Below are positions 37,238 through 48,300 of a stretch of DNA of 64,000 nt, piece by piece (position 1 is the first letter of the stretch; each line of letters starts with the position of its first letter). The stretch lies in assembly GCF_000715075.1 (NCBI RefSeq), contig NC_134101.1, positions 198,978,103 to 199,042,102 of the forward strand. The letters are read 5' to 3'. The position numbers and the translations under genes are program-made. The notes beneath the pieces were generated by a model. It had not been told where the DNA came from, made no database searches, and saw only the letters and a program-made list of their open reading frames with translations. This DNA comes from Nicotiana tabacum. Taxonomy: Eukaryota; Streptophyta; Magnoliopsida; Solanales; Solanaceae.

Positions 37238-37686
37238 TACCAAATCTACAGGAGAAAGCAAATAGATAATTTGAACTTTTAAAGTGGGAAAAATCAAACT
37301 ATTTCCTACATTTTCTATTTCAAGACCCTTTCGTGTCGGTGCTCTACCGTTAAAGCAACTGCAGAATAACTAATGGTAATTAAAAAATTAAGCTAATTTT
37401 GTTTTAGGCCCCATTACATTTTCTTTTAGTTTTACGTCAAATTTTCACAACCAAAAGATTCTTTATACATATCAGATTTTTTTTTTTAAAAAACAAGATT
37501 TTTGCAAGATCATTTTTTTTATTCAGATTGTAAAGAATTATATTGAACTATTTCCGGATAATAATTGTGTGAAATGACGGACAATATTTCAATTCAAATA
37601 TTAACTTGTCAATCAGGCGAGGCAAGTTAGGACACCTTTCATTTAGTTCAGTAATAAAAGAAAGGAAAAAAATGGTGACACAATAT
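37238..37686. other. AT-rich spacer, nothing recognised
   Basis: About 450 bp between the hAT-type MITE and element C. No gene, repeat array or terminal structure recognised. Confidence 0.5.
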
Positions 37687-38225
37687 TATCATGATCCAAA
37701 ATCTCATCAAGTCGTGATGAAATCTAACTCATTCTGCTAGGTAAACCACGTAACATATGCCACAATTCAAATTGAATTCATCCAATAAATAATATAAAAA
37801 TACGAAAATCAATATAACTATCCCAAGGACTGGTAGTACAAGTTATGAGCCACTAAGATTTATATTTACAACCTGGTACGAAAAAATACATCTATTTTGA
37901 ATATATATAAGCAGAGTACAAATCCTAAGCTACCATGAACAAGTGGTAGCTTGTATCTGGAGCGTTGGGGCATCTTCAATGCTAACCTTTGTCATCCACA
38001 ATAACCCAGTTCAAGATCTACACGCAAGGTGCAGAAGTATAGTATGAGTACAACCAATCTCATGTACTCATTAAGTATTTTGGCTAACCTTAGTGAAGTA
38101 GTGACAGTTTTTTAACTCAAAAAATACTCACTTTACTTAAGATGTGCTGCTTAATAGCATATATATATATGTATATGACAACAATACTGAAATCTAAGCA
38201 TAAAGTGCAAGTAAGGCCATCAATG

Positions 38226-38680
38226 CATATAGAGAAGATATGAATAAGCATCGTAAACAAACTAGCAGTTCACCATATAGAGAAGATGTGCATGAATAAA
38301 CAAGTCAAGTTACGCAGATTGTCATATAGAGAAGATATGTACCGTGAATCATCTCACCAATTACAGCAGTATATAGAGAAGATATGCACCATGAATCATT
38401 TCATCAGTTAAAGTAACATATAGAGAAGATATGCATCTAACTTCAATAAATCATCAACAGTTGCATGTAAAGAAGATATGCATAAGTAAGCAAGTCAAAG
38501 TTACACATGTTAACATATAAAGAAGATATGTACTGTGAATCAATTCTTCAACTAAAGCAGCATACATAGAAGATATGCATAAGGAAGCATGTATACATTT
38601 TGGAGCTAGCATACAGAGAAGATATGCGATGAAAAACATGTATACATCCAAAGTGTCTGCATATAAAAAAGATATACAAA
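38226..38680. repeat. ~48-bp tandem array, 10 units, element C left LTR
   Basis: Units contain CATATAGAGAAGATATGCA followed by about 30 variable bases. Starts are near 38226, 38274, 38323, 38370, 38417, 38464, 38513, 38561, 38610 and 38660. The other LTR has 13 units. Confidence 0.88.
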
Positions 38681-39867
38681 AATCAAACACTGATCAATTT
38701 TCCATAAATTCGTGTGTACGTCATTAACGAGAAACATAAGAGGAAGACCCTAGGGAGATATATCTTTATCCATACGCTTCACAGATAATTCATGTGCCAT
38801 AATCATAATAGCCATATGGACAACTCACGTGCTATAATAACTCTATCCATATGAACCACTCACGTGTTGTAATAACCCAACCTGCACGGACTACTCACGT
38901 ACTGTCAGTTCAGTCCATCACACAGAAAGCATATACAAGAACACATGTATACGAACAAAGGATATCAAATCACATACTCATAGACTGAGATAAAGTAGCA
39001 TGCTAAAGTGTATGCATGTGCGAATTGTGCGACTAAAACTCAGATTAGACGGGTACGCCATATAATTACGAGAATCATGTTCAAACAAAAAATTAAAATC
39101 TACATAAGATCTCTAGCATGATTCAAGAAGTTCACGTAGTCATACAGATATATAAAGCATGATAGCATGAAGAACAATATCCAAAATAAGGTAATACAAC
39201 CTAAAAATTACACCGAGCATGGATATATCCCGTGCACGCATATATGCTTGTCACCTCGCATATATGTCACCTTTGCATATAGCAAACAATGTCATTTATT
39301 AGAAATTTTTTTTTATCAAACCAAAGCTAGGCTAGAAACTTACCTTATCCAGCAATCTTAAACCTCAAATTACGTCAAAACCTTGTTCTAGCTCTCCAAA
39401 CACATAAATCCAAGACAAACATCATCTAAAGAAGTCAAATAATGCGATTGGAAGCAATTCCAATCAATAAAGCTTCGATTTTTTTATGAATTTCTTAAAT
39501 GTCAACAAAAGTCAACCTAGCCTAGCGTGCCCGAAATTCGAAACCAATACAGTGACCCATAACCTGCTGAGTCTAAATATATTATTAGTCTCCAAAATAA
39601 AGTTGAAATCAATACTCAAATCCTCAAAATACACTCTCTTAAAGTGTAGACTAAAATCTTAATTTTCACTTTAAAATTCCAAGTTTTAGGCATCGAAATC
39701 TATGGGGATTCATGATAGATAACCAAATCCAAGTGAAATTCCGTACCTTTAATGTAAAAGTGAAATTGATCTTCAAAATCTCCTCCTCTCGAAGTCTATG
39801 GCTCAAAATATGAAAGAATGGATAAAAGTCCTGGAAAAACATTTTTAATGGTCTTCCCAGAAGTACC

Positions 39868-40295
39868 TTATGCGATCGCAACCATGATCACATAACACAA
39901 ACTGCTATCACCCTAATATACAGCTACGCGATTATGTCTGAAGCCTAGTGATCGCAAAAGCCAATCAGTCCCACACCTACACGAACGCGGCCACACCTTC
40001 GCGAATGTAAAGGTCAAATTCACCCCAGCCAGCTCTGCCTATACGCGAATGCGATCACATGCACACGAAAGCATAGGCCAACCTCCGGCTGCCTCTACCT
40101 CTACGCGAATGCAGTCCGTCTTTAAACAAACACGATGACCAGTCTGCTAAATATACGCAAACGTGAACATCACCTGCGAAAGTGAAGCACAATGGTCCCA
40201 GCTCCTAAATTACTCTATGAGAACCCGGATGACAAATGTCTAGCTAGCCAAAATCCTTCTTTGCAATCGTGACCCCGGTTCGCGATCGTGAAGCA
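39868..40295. repeat. CpG palindrome patch in the element C left LTR
   Basis: Mixed TGCGATCGCA, TACGCGAATGCG and GCGATCGTGAAG units, 686-1113 bp from the element-5' end of the LTR. Older and more degraded than the patches of A and B, with many CpG changed to TpG or CpA. Confidence 0.72.
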
Positions 40296-40981
40296 CTACA
40301 GCACATCAGCAACTTAGCTGCTCCAAAATCAACCAAAAATAGTCCAAAACCACACCGAAACACACCCGAGCCCTCCTTGGTCTCTTCCAATCATTCTAAT
40401 AAGTACAACTACATTACCTAAACTTATCCAAAGACCCCAAAAAAGAAAAAAAAATCAAGAATCGAAGATCAAAATCCATTCTTTAACAAAACTTTCAAAT
40501 GTCTCCAAATGCGTCTGTATCATACTTAGATATTCCGGATGACAACCAAACTTTACACATAAGTTCCAATCAACTAAACAACCTACATAAAGACTCAAAA
40601 CCATAATAGAACTTCAATAATATCGAAATCAACTTCCAGTCAAACATATGAAATCTCCAATTCTTCAAATTGCCACCTTTCGACCAATAGAGCAAAAACC
40701 TTCTAGGAACATCATAATTCAAATTCGAACATAAAACCAAGTCTAAAATTACCATACGAACCTATTGAAATCATCAAATCCCAATTCCGAGATCATGTAC
40801 TCAAAAGTCAAATCTTGGTCAACTCTTTCAATCTAAAGCTTCCAAATTTTGAATCGCTCTTCCAAATCAATCTCATATCTCTTGAACACCGAAAACAACC
40901 ATACATGCAAGTCATAATATATCATATAAAGTCACTCAAGGTCTCAAATCACAGAACAAAATAACTGGTTCGGTCATTATA

Positions 40982-40994
40982 TTCTCCCCCACTT
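40982..40994 (-). other. Element C polypurine tract
   Basis: The minus strand reads AAGTGGGGGAGAA directly before the LTR start, like the tract of element B. Confidence 0.82.
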
Positions 40995-41375
40995 AAACAT
41001 ACATTCGTCGTCGAACATGCCAAGAGTCATTCCAAAGCTGCCAAATCACTGTATAAATTCCTCATACATATACCCATGGGTGTATCACATCACCTCAAAC
41101 CATATAAGCCCCTTATCACAATCATGACCGAAGATTCTTCCTTCAACCTAAGCTTACAGTCCTGAGAACCAAATTCCAACTTCCGAAACTCACTCTAAGA
41201 TCCAATTATTGTATATATTCATTGTAATCAATCCCCACAAGCTGCTTCAAGCCATAAATATACTCCTAAGATATAACCACACGATATACCATATAACTCA
41301 TATGCTCATAGCCATATATTTCGACCATAATAGATGCTCGTTACCAAATCCATTACCAATAATATACCACATATC

Positions 41376-41451
41376 AAATAAAATCTTGTCCCAAACCTTT
41401 GCAATACTGCTAATGATGAACGAAACACATAAAAACCCCATAACTACCTAT
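41376..41451. repeat. Left copy of the LINE-flanking ~76-bp direct repeat
   Basis: Begins AAATAAAATCTTGTCCCAAA. It matches 54051-54126 with roughly ten differences and one indel by eye. The copies sit exactly at the two LINE edges, so this is best read as an unusually long target duplication. Confidence 0.75.
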
Positions 41452-41471
41452 GGGCAAGTGATACGGAGTTA

Positions 41472-42745
41472 CCTTGGCTAGTTGAAGGTGACTTCAATGT
41501 GGTGTTAAATGAAGATAAGAATATAGGGGGATTGCCAGTACACCCTCCTGAGTATGAGGATTTTGCCTTTTGTATCAATTCCTGTAGATTATTTGATCAA
41601 GGTTACAAAGGGAGTCCTTTTACATGGTGGAATGGTAGATCTAATGCATAATGCATATTCAAGAGGTTTCATAGAATTTTGGTGATTTTCTCCTTTTCAA
41701 AACATGTTTCCAACCATTGAAGTGGAGCACTTTATTAGAACTGGATCAGATCATGCACCTTTACCCATGACATGCGGGGAGCAGACTGCCAACTTTGTCA
41801 AGCCATTCAGGTTCTTGAATTTGTGGACCAAGCATGCTACTTTCATGGATGTGGTGAAGCAGAATTGGAAAGCTGACTTTGTTGGAGATCCATTCTTAAT
41901 GTTCAAGCACAAGTTTAAGAGGGTGAAGACAACTTTATCTAAATAGAGTAGGGATACTTTTGGGGACATCTTCAAGCAATTGGCTATTCTGAAAGACATT
42001 GTTAGAATAAAGGAGATGTTGTTTAAGGAGGAGCTTACCATAGAGAATAGGATTGTACTTCAGAAAGCTCAATCTGAATTAAAGAAGTATTTGAGCATAG
42101 AAGAGCAATATTGGAAGCAAAAGCTGGAATGACATGGTATGATAAGGAATATAGGAACACAAGCTTCTTCCACAATCATGTCAATGTCAAGAAAAAGAAG
42201 TTGCAAATGAAAAGGATTCAAACTGGTTATGAGATATGGATTGAAGAATAAGAGGAATTGGATAGTGTTGCAGTAGACTTTTATCAAAGGCAGTTCACTA
42301 ATGAAGGGGGATCTACTAATTTTTATTGCTTGATAATATACCTACTATGGTCACTTTGGAGCAGAATTTGGAGCTTAGTAGATTCCCAACTCTTGAAGAA
42401 GTTAAAGCTACTGTTTTTGAGCTTAGTGGGGAGAGTGCCAGTGGTCCTGATGGATTTACTGGGCTATTTTATCAAACATGATGGGAGGTAATTGGTTGTG
42501 ACATTCATAATATGGTGCTTAAATTTTATGGAGGAGCTGCATTGCCTAAGTCTATCACACATACTAACCTAGTCTTGCTACCAAAGAAGACTAGAGTGGA
42601 GATCTTTTCTGACTTAAGGCCTATTAGTTTGAGAAACTTCATCAACAAGGTCTTGTCTAGGGTTACATCATAGATTGGAGAGATTTTTTCCATCACTAAT
42701 ATCTCCAAACCAGTCTGGATTTGTGAAAGGGAGGAGCATGTTTGA
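41472..42745 (+). pseudogene. L1 ORF2 part 1: endonuclease C-terminus and RT N-terminus
   Basis: Endonuclease motifs visible: WLVEGDFNVVL near 41475, SPFTWWNGR near 41610 and the catalytic-type GSDHAPL near 41745. Then a charged linker, then RT motifs ASGPDGFTGLF near 42430, LVLLPKK near 42570 and SDLRPISLRN near 42610. The frame changes several times and has in-frame stops (for example 41944 and 42248). Just after the segment reading QTSLDL near 42710 the sequence jumps to the RT connection region, so the palm with the catalytic aspartates is deleted. Non-functional. Confidence 0.85.
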
Positions 42746-42956
42746 GAAGGAGGAAGAAGTATTATGAGGATCTTATCAAGAAGGTGAAGGCTAAACTACA
42801 CTCATGGAAAGGGAAGCTATTGTCATTTAGAGGAAAAGCAAAACTCATCACTAGTGTGTTGAAAAGTATGCCAGTTCATATGTTATCAGTCCTTGATCCA
42901 CCAAACAACATCCTGGAGCATCTACACAAGATCTTTGCTAGGTTCTTTTGGAGCAC
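42742..42956 (+). pseudogene. L1 ORF2 part 2: RT connection region
   Basis: Readable as EDLIKKVKAKLHSWKGKLLS, then FRGKAKLITSVLKSMPVHML and IFARFFW, the post-RT region of plant LINE proteins. It is interrupted at 42957 by element E, whose AGCAC and AGCAT flanks are this LINE's sequence. Confidence 0.85.
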
Positions 42957-43681
42957 TGTATACGGTGAAATCGGAGGGTCCAATTCCTCATCATCGAGGC
43001 ACCTCAAAAGATCATCTCGAAGCCTCGAGACTACAAGGCTATGGTCAAGTTTCCTCCCTTGAGGTTCGTCGACGCCCGACCTTATACAATGTTGACCATG
43101 ACTATGGTAGAAATAGGGAGTTCCCAAGGTACACGGCTAGGACTGACAGAGCTTAGTGGACTGCCCTAACCCTGAATCAGGGTGTCATCTAGCTATCCCA
43201 TCTCCGCCTCTTTGTCATTAATATATTTTGTACTATGTTGGAATTCCCCTCCTATATAAAGGGGATCCTTGTCATTTTGTAAATCCCTGTTGCTTCAGTT
43301 ACGCCACACGAAATATACAAGAAGATTTGCTTTGCTCTCTAACATATTCTCTTTATATTATTGCTTCCATTTATTATCTTCATTATTGTTCATCATTTAT
43401 TGCTTATCATTATCCATAAAGAGCCTTCGTTGATTTTACAATAACTGTTAGCCATACTTCGACCACCTTCGATAGCACCCAGTCGAGCTCCGGAATTGAC
43501 CACCTTCGATAGCCCCGATTGTTAACCTATCGGTTTGGTTATCACCTTATTCCTAACTCTTATCTCATTTCTAAGTCTCACACATAGCATCATCTGCTTA
43601 ACAACTAGTATAAAAATAGATCACATATTTTTAGAGTCCCATAATCAAATTTAATTATTATTAACATTTTTACGGTAAACA
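42957..43681 (+). repeat. Element E left LTR
   Basis: 725 bp, complete, TGTATACGG to GGTAAACA. Carries a TATA box at 43252 and a duplicated CCACCTTCGATAGC phrase near 43460 and 43500. Confidence 0.92.
43252..43260 (+). promoter_or_regulatory. Element E LTR TATA box
   Basis: CTATATAAA followed by GGGGATCC. This position would start transcription in the LTR about 30 bp downstream. The corresponding segment is missing from the right LTR because of the RTE-associated deletion. Confidence 0.65.
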
Positions 43682-43684
43682 GTT

Positions 43685-43702
43685 TGGCGCCCACCATGGG
43701 GC
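43685..43702 (+). other. Element E primer binding site (tRNA-Lys type)
   Basis: TGGCGCCCACCATGGGGC, three bases inside the left LTR. It differs at one base from the complement of a plant tRNA-Lys(CUU) 3' end (as I recall that tRNA). Distinct from the initiator-Met sites used by the other elements here. Confidence 0.78.
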
Positions 43703-43799
43703 TAAAAATAATAGCGATTATTTTCTTGTTGGTTTTACTATATAACGCAAGTTATATTTCACGCTTTCTCTTGTCCAAGATCTTCAATTTGAGGTCGAA

Positions 43800-44653
43800 A
43801 TGTCTAACTAAGTGAATGGAGGTGAAAACAACAATCTTGAGGACCATGGAGAAAACGGTATGGTTGCTCCAAATGTTGCTGTGCCATCACAAAACCTTGA
43901 GAACACACCAGGACCAATTCCGGCGGATGCAGTCTCGCGCGACACCCAACATGTCTATATAAGCTCGCACACCAACATGAGTGTGCACCCAGGAGATCAA
44001 CAAGAAGCTCAGAAAACCCCAACTAGGGAAGAAAGGGAGGTTAGCCTTCATGTTATTTTTGAAATGTTGCAGGCACAACAACTGGCTATTGCTCGGTTGC
44101 AAAGTCACTAGAAAACTCCTAGCATGGCATCACCAGGGACAGCTCCCCTAGCCGAACAGGTACTGGAGAGATCGAGCAATAACAGGTCGATGACCGATCT
44201 CATGATCGTAAAAGTGATCATGGACCTCACCAGAAAGATCAAATCGGGCGAGAAAATGATAGAAGCCAATGACAAAAAGGTCGATACCTACAACTCCAAG
44301 GTCGACCAAATTTCGGGCGTACCCCCAATCTTAAAAGGGGTAGATTCAAAGAAGTTCATACAAAGGCCATTCTTAGAGGAGGCAGCTTCCAAACTCATCC
44401 CAAAGAAGTTCAGAATGCTACACCTTAATAAATACAGCAGAACCTCGGACCCAAACGAGCACGTTACCACTTACACCTGTGCAGTAAAGGGCAATGACCT
44501 GAAGGACGACGAGATCGAGTATGTCCTACTGAAATTTTTTGGAGAAGCACTTTCTAAAGGGGCGATGATGTGGTATCATAACTTGGCCCAAACTTCATAA
44601 ACTCATTTGCCATGCTGGCAGATTCCTTCATAAAGGCGCATGCTGGGGCTTTC
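43800..44653 (+). pseudogene. Element E gag pseudogene
   Basis: ATG at 43800, stop in frame at 43809, then continuous sense from 43812 (NGGENNNLEDHGENGM) to a second in-frame stop at 44109 and on to 44600. A shifted frame continues briefly (AMLADSFIKAHAGA). The segment FIQRPFLEEAASKLIPKKFR, then LNKYSRTSDPNEHVTTYTCA and GAMMWYHNLA, resembles the gag capsid region of Tat-type plant gypsy elements (PHLNKYDGSTDP... style, by recall). No zinc knuckle is reached before the sequence is replaced near 44655. Two stops plus a truncation make it non-functional. Confidence 0.82.
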
Positions 44654-44654
44654 A

Positions 44655-45083
44655 CACATCCTTTGTACACCCCGGGAGGTATATAAAAGAGTTTTTCCAC
44701 TTTAAGTGACATTATTCGAAATGAGATTATTTTATTTAATTTCTCAGAGTCGCCACTTGGAATATTTATTGGTGTCCCAAGTCACCGGTTTATTTTAAAT
44801 CCCAAATCGAGGAAAATTTGATTTTCCTTTTGAAGTCTGCGAACCAGAAATTCTAAGTAAGGAATTTTGTTAACTCGGGAGAAGGTGTTAGGCATTCCCG
44901 AGTTCCGTGGTTCTAGCACGGTCGCTTAAACTATTACAATTGGCCTATTATCTGATTTTAAGACATGTTTTAACCTATAGTATATTTTAACTTATTAAAC
45001 CGCTTTTAATTATTTTTAGGAAGATTCAACGTCATTTAAAACACGCCTTTGGATCACGCCACATGAAATGCACCCGTGATCCG
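44655..45083 (+). repeat. LTR-like fragment within element E
   Basis: Starts near TGTACACCCCGGGAGG and contains AGAGTCGCCACTTGG and GGAGAAGGTGTTAGGCATTC, phrases that recur in another group of Solanaceae LTRs. It replaces the rest of gag and all of pol. No target duplication was found, so it may be a deletion junction and not a clean insertion. Confidence 0.5.
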
Positions 45084-45690
45084 CCAGTCCCGAGGTGGTA
45101 CCCTACCTCGAGGACCTCCATCAAAAAGAAGTTAGGCTATAAAATGCCAACGACATTATCGCCAGTCCCGAGGTGGTACCGGACCTCGAGGACCTCCATA
45201 AAAAAAGTTAGGCTCTAAAAGGCCAACAGAATCATCGCCAGTCCCGAGGTGGTACCCGACCTTAAGGACCTCTATCAAAAAGAAGTTAGCCTCTAAGAAG
45301 CCAACGACATCACCGCAAGTCCCGAGGTGGTACCCTACCTCGAGGAGCTCCATCAAAAAGAAGTTAGGCTAAAAAGCCAACGACATCATCGCCTATCCCG
45401 AGGTGGTACCCTACCTCGAGGACCTCCATAAAAAAGAAGTTAGGTTCTAAAAAGCCAACGACATCATCGCAAGTCCCTAGATGGTACCCGACCTCGAGGA
45501 CTTCCATCAGAAAGAAAAGGCTCTAAAAAGCCAACGACATTATCGCAAGTCTTGAGGTGGTACCCGACCTCGAGGACCTCCATCAGAAAAAGGTTAGGCT
45601 CCATGAAGCCAATGACATCATTACAAGTCTCGAGGTGGTACCCGACCTTGGGGACTTTCGTCAAAAGGAGTTAGGCTCCAAGGAAATAAG
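45084..45690 (+). repeat. 77-bp tandem array, eight units, element E 3' region
   Basis: Units start near 45088, 45165, 45241, 45319, 45397, 45473, 45549 and 45628. Each contains CCCGAGGTGGTACC(C), ACCTCGAGGACCTCCAT, AAAAAGAAGTTAGGCT and GCCAACGACATCATCGC. The period varies from 76 to 79. Such arrays before the 3' LTR are common in Tat and Ogre-like gypsy elements. Confidence 0.9.
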
Positions 45691-46392
45691 CATTTAAGCT
45701 CCAAACACATGGGCTTGGTCCCGGGGTGCCATCTAAATTCGAGCAAACCCTCTTTCGGGATCTATCTACAGTGCCTTCAGACAATCTACACTAAGTTCAA
45801 AGCAAGTTTCCAGGTGGCCCGAGTTTGAACGATCCTCCACTCGGCAGTCCCTATCCTCGAGCCTCCGAGCAAGATTCCCCTCAAATACTACCACGGGTCC
45901 TAGGTGATAAATCATGGTCTCAAGGCTCGAAGCGTTACTTTCATTCAACTCGAAGTAAGGGTCCCGGTGACCCGAGTTTATCGGTTCAATCCAGGCTCGA
46001 TCCAAGGAACGGCGAAGGGTTCCACGAGAGGTCGTATTAGTCAATCAAAGGTCAGGAAAAATACTCGCACCTGGGATCAATATTGGCAGCAGCCGATAGA
46101 ATCATGCATTTAGAGTCTCCATAAGCGCAAATAAAAGGAAATATATTAAACATCGAAGACAAAATTGAAGAAACATCTTCACATTCATAAAAATTTAACT
46201 ACAAAAAGCCCACGAGGGGTCCTTACACAGAAACAAAGAAGAGAAAAAGTACACTTGTAGCAAAAGACAAGTCCATGGGATATCCCAATTATCGTGAAGG
46301 CTTACGTCATAAGTATGATATCATCAATGTGACATCATCGCGGGAAGTCCAAAGAGTTAGATGTCAAAATCATTTCTTATCGCTCCTCTCTA
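45691..46392 (+). other. Element E 3' untranslated region
   Basis: Non-coding sequence between the tandem array and the polypurine tract. Contains repeated CCCGAGTTTGAACG and CCCGAGTTTATCGG phrases (45826 and 45975). No conserved protein. Confidence 0.6.
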
Positions 46393-46410
46393 AAAAACGT
46401 GGGGACTATC
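46393..46410 (+). other. Element E polypurine tract
   Basis: AAAAACGTGGGGACTATC immediately before the right LTR start TGTATACGG. Confidence 0.85.
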
Positions 46411-47929
46411 TGTATACGGTAAAATCGGAGGGTCCAATTCCCTCGTCATCGAGGAACCTCAGAAGATCATCTCGAAGCCTCAAGACTACAAGGATATGTT
46501 CGAGTTTCCTCCCTTGAGGTTTATCGACGCCCGACCTTGGGACAATGTTGACCACGACTATGGTAGAAATGGGGAGTTCCCAAGGTACACGACTAGGACT
46601 GACAGAGCCTAGTGGACTGCCCTAACCCTGAATCAGGGTGTCATCTAGCTATCCCATCTTCGCCTCTTTGTCATTAATATATTTTGTGCTATATTGGGAT
46701 TGAATTTTATTCTTGAGAGGAAACAAAAATGATTCTTCCAAAATTCTTGGAACAAATGCAAACTGCAAAATTTTGAAACTTTCGTTTGTTTCCAAAATAT
46801 TATCCTCCAGTTAATTTTTTATTCACGTATTAGCAATTTTCTGAATGGCCGTCATCCTCACAGTCTCTTGTCGTTAAATATCACCGTCGGTGAAGTTAGA
46901 ATATCCTCAGTTCCTTGTAACAAACAGAATTAGTTTCTGGTTTTAATTATTATTTTGCTTTTAAATTTCTTTCTGAATTTCTTCTCTTTTGTCAATCTTT
47001 TAGTGTATTTACTGATAAAATTGGTTCAAGAAATTATTACAGAAGAATCTCTCTGCCTCAGTTTCTGTTCAAGAAATTATTATCCGGTGTTCCAGCCGTC
47101 TTTGCTCCGCTACATCCTCCGCCGCTTTCGCCGCATCTATACAATGGTTATTTTTCTCCGGTGCATGCAATAACAACACATCTTTTCTCATTGTTGATAT
47201 TGATTTAGTGGGCTATTTCACAAACAGAGGCTAATTAAAGAAGTATAGGGAGACTATTCTTTTTCTTTCACATCTCTTAATCTGTCTCTACTACTCAAAA
47301 TACTTTCTACCAAAGAATTATTTTTTCCATCAGTAATTCACAAATTTCTGGGTTGCTAGTCAATTATTTTGTCCTTTCAAAATATACTGGTTTTCATTTT
47401 CGAGTGTTTTTTTCTCTTCTTTTAAAAGTGATATCAAAAGATATAAAAGGAATTTTTGACTTTTACGGGTAATTTGAAGAAGATATTAGTTTCCATTTCT
47501 GGGTATTTTCTCCCCTATTTTGCATTCTTGCTCTATGGGTGTTCTCCTCCCCTCGCGTCCTGTGTGTAGTATGTTTGTGAACAGGTTCTACGATCAGATT
47601 TTTGGCGCAAAATACCAGTGTCGGCTGTGGAATTCAGGTCAAGCAGTTTTTGTTGTCGTTCCAGTCGGAGGTTAGATTTTCAGCGGTATCTTGGCTCGAG
47701 GTGACATTCAACTGGGGTCTAGTCGATTTGGCAGTCCGTCTTCAATCCAGGTGTCATCGCTCTTGTTTACTTTATTCGGGAGTTGGTACCTCCTATTCGT
47801 CGATCAGTCTTTCTATTTTTCTTGTTAACCAATTAGTTTGGGATAGATTAAGCCTAATTCTTGATTGTATACTTGTTCTCTTAATTAGTTTATTTGCATG
47901 TCTTTGGGATTCTAGTCGGTAGATTTTAG

Positions 47930-48235
47930 TTCTTTTAATTACCTGTACTCTTAATTACCTGTACTATATTCTTTAGTTGTAGACTATAGTTCTTTTGGTT
48001 CTTTTATTTTATTTCTTCACATGTTTTTCTATCCTTTAGTTGTAGATTATAGTTTCTTTAGCCCTTTGTTTGATTTCTTCACCCATTTTTTTCACCTTTA
48101 GTGGTAGATTATAGTTCACATTAGTTCCTTTAGTTTATTTCGTCACATGTTTTGTGACCTTTAGTGGTAGTTTATAGTTCCCGTTAGTTCCTTTATTTTA
48201 TTTTTTGTGACCTTTAGCAGTAGATTATATTTTGG
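47930..48235 (+). repeat. ~60-80-bp imperfect tandem repeats in the RTE LINE leader
   Basis: Four to five units around CCTTTAGT(T/G)GTAGATTATA followed by GTTC and a T-rich stretch with TTTCTTCACATGTTTT. They lie directly upstream of the coding region. Confidence 0.78.
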
Positions 48236-48300
48236 TAATCCATTGTATCTTTGGTCGCTTGTTTTCGAGATAGCGCTTGCATAGTGACTCATAGATTATA

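Larger units (their letters stand above)
37687..40981 (-). repeat. Element C left LTR (3' LTR in element orientation)
   Basis: 3295 bp, TATCATGATCC to GGTCATTATA (termini mutated from TG...CA). Contains a ~48-bp tandem array (38226-38680), several CCAC(T/A)CACGTG(C/T)TGT phrases at 38790-38910, and a GATCGC and CGCGAATGC patch at 39868-40295. Non-coding. Confidence 0.85.
40982..41451 (-). mobile_element. Element C interior, left part
   Basis: Non-coding. Its opening (cacttaaacatacattcgtc) matches the opening of the B interior. The last ~76 bp (41376-41451) recur at 54051-54126 as the LINE target duplication. Confidence 0.78.

Noticed and set aside
38226..38680. Regularly spaced repeats resembling a CRISPR array
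   Set aside because: The repeats are diverged, the spacers are themselves alike, and the same array occurs in both LTRs of a plant retrotransposon. It is an LTR tandem repeat.
45084..45690. CRISPR-like or satellite gene array in element E
   Set aside because: Units are contiguous 77-bp tandem copies with no unique spacers, placed just before the LTR polypurine tract as in other gypsy elements.
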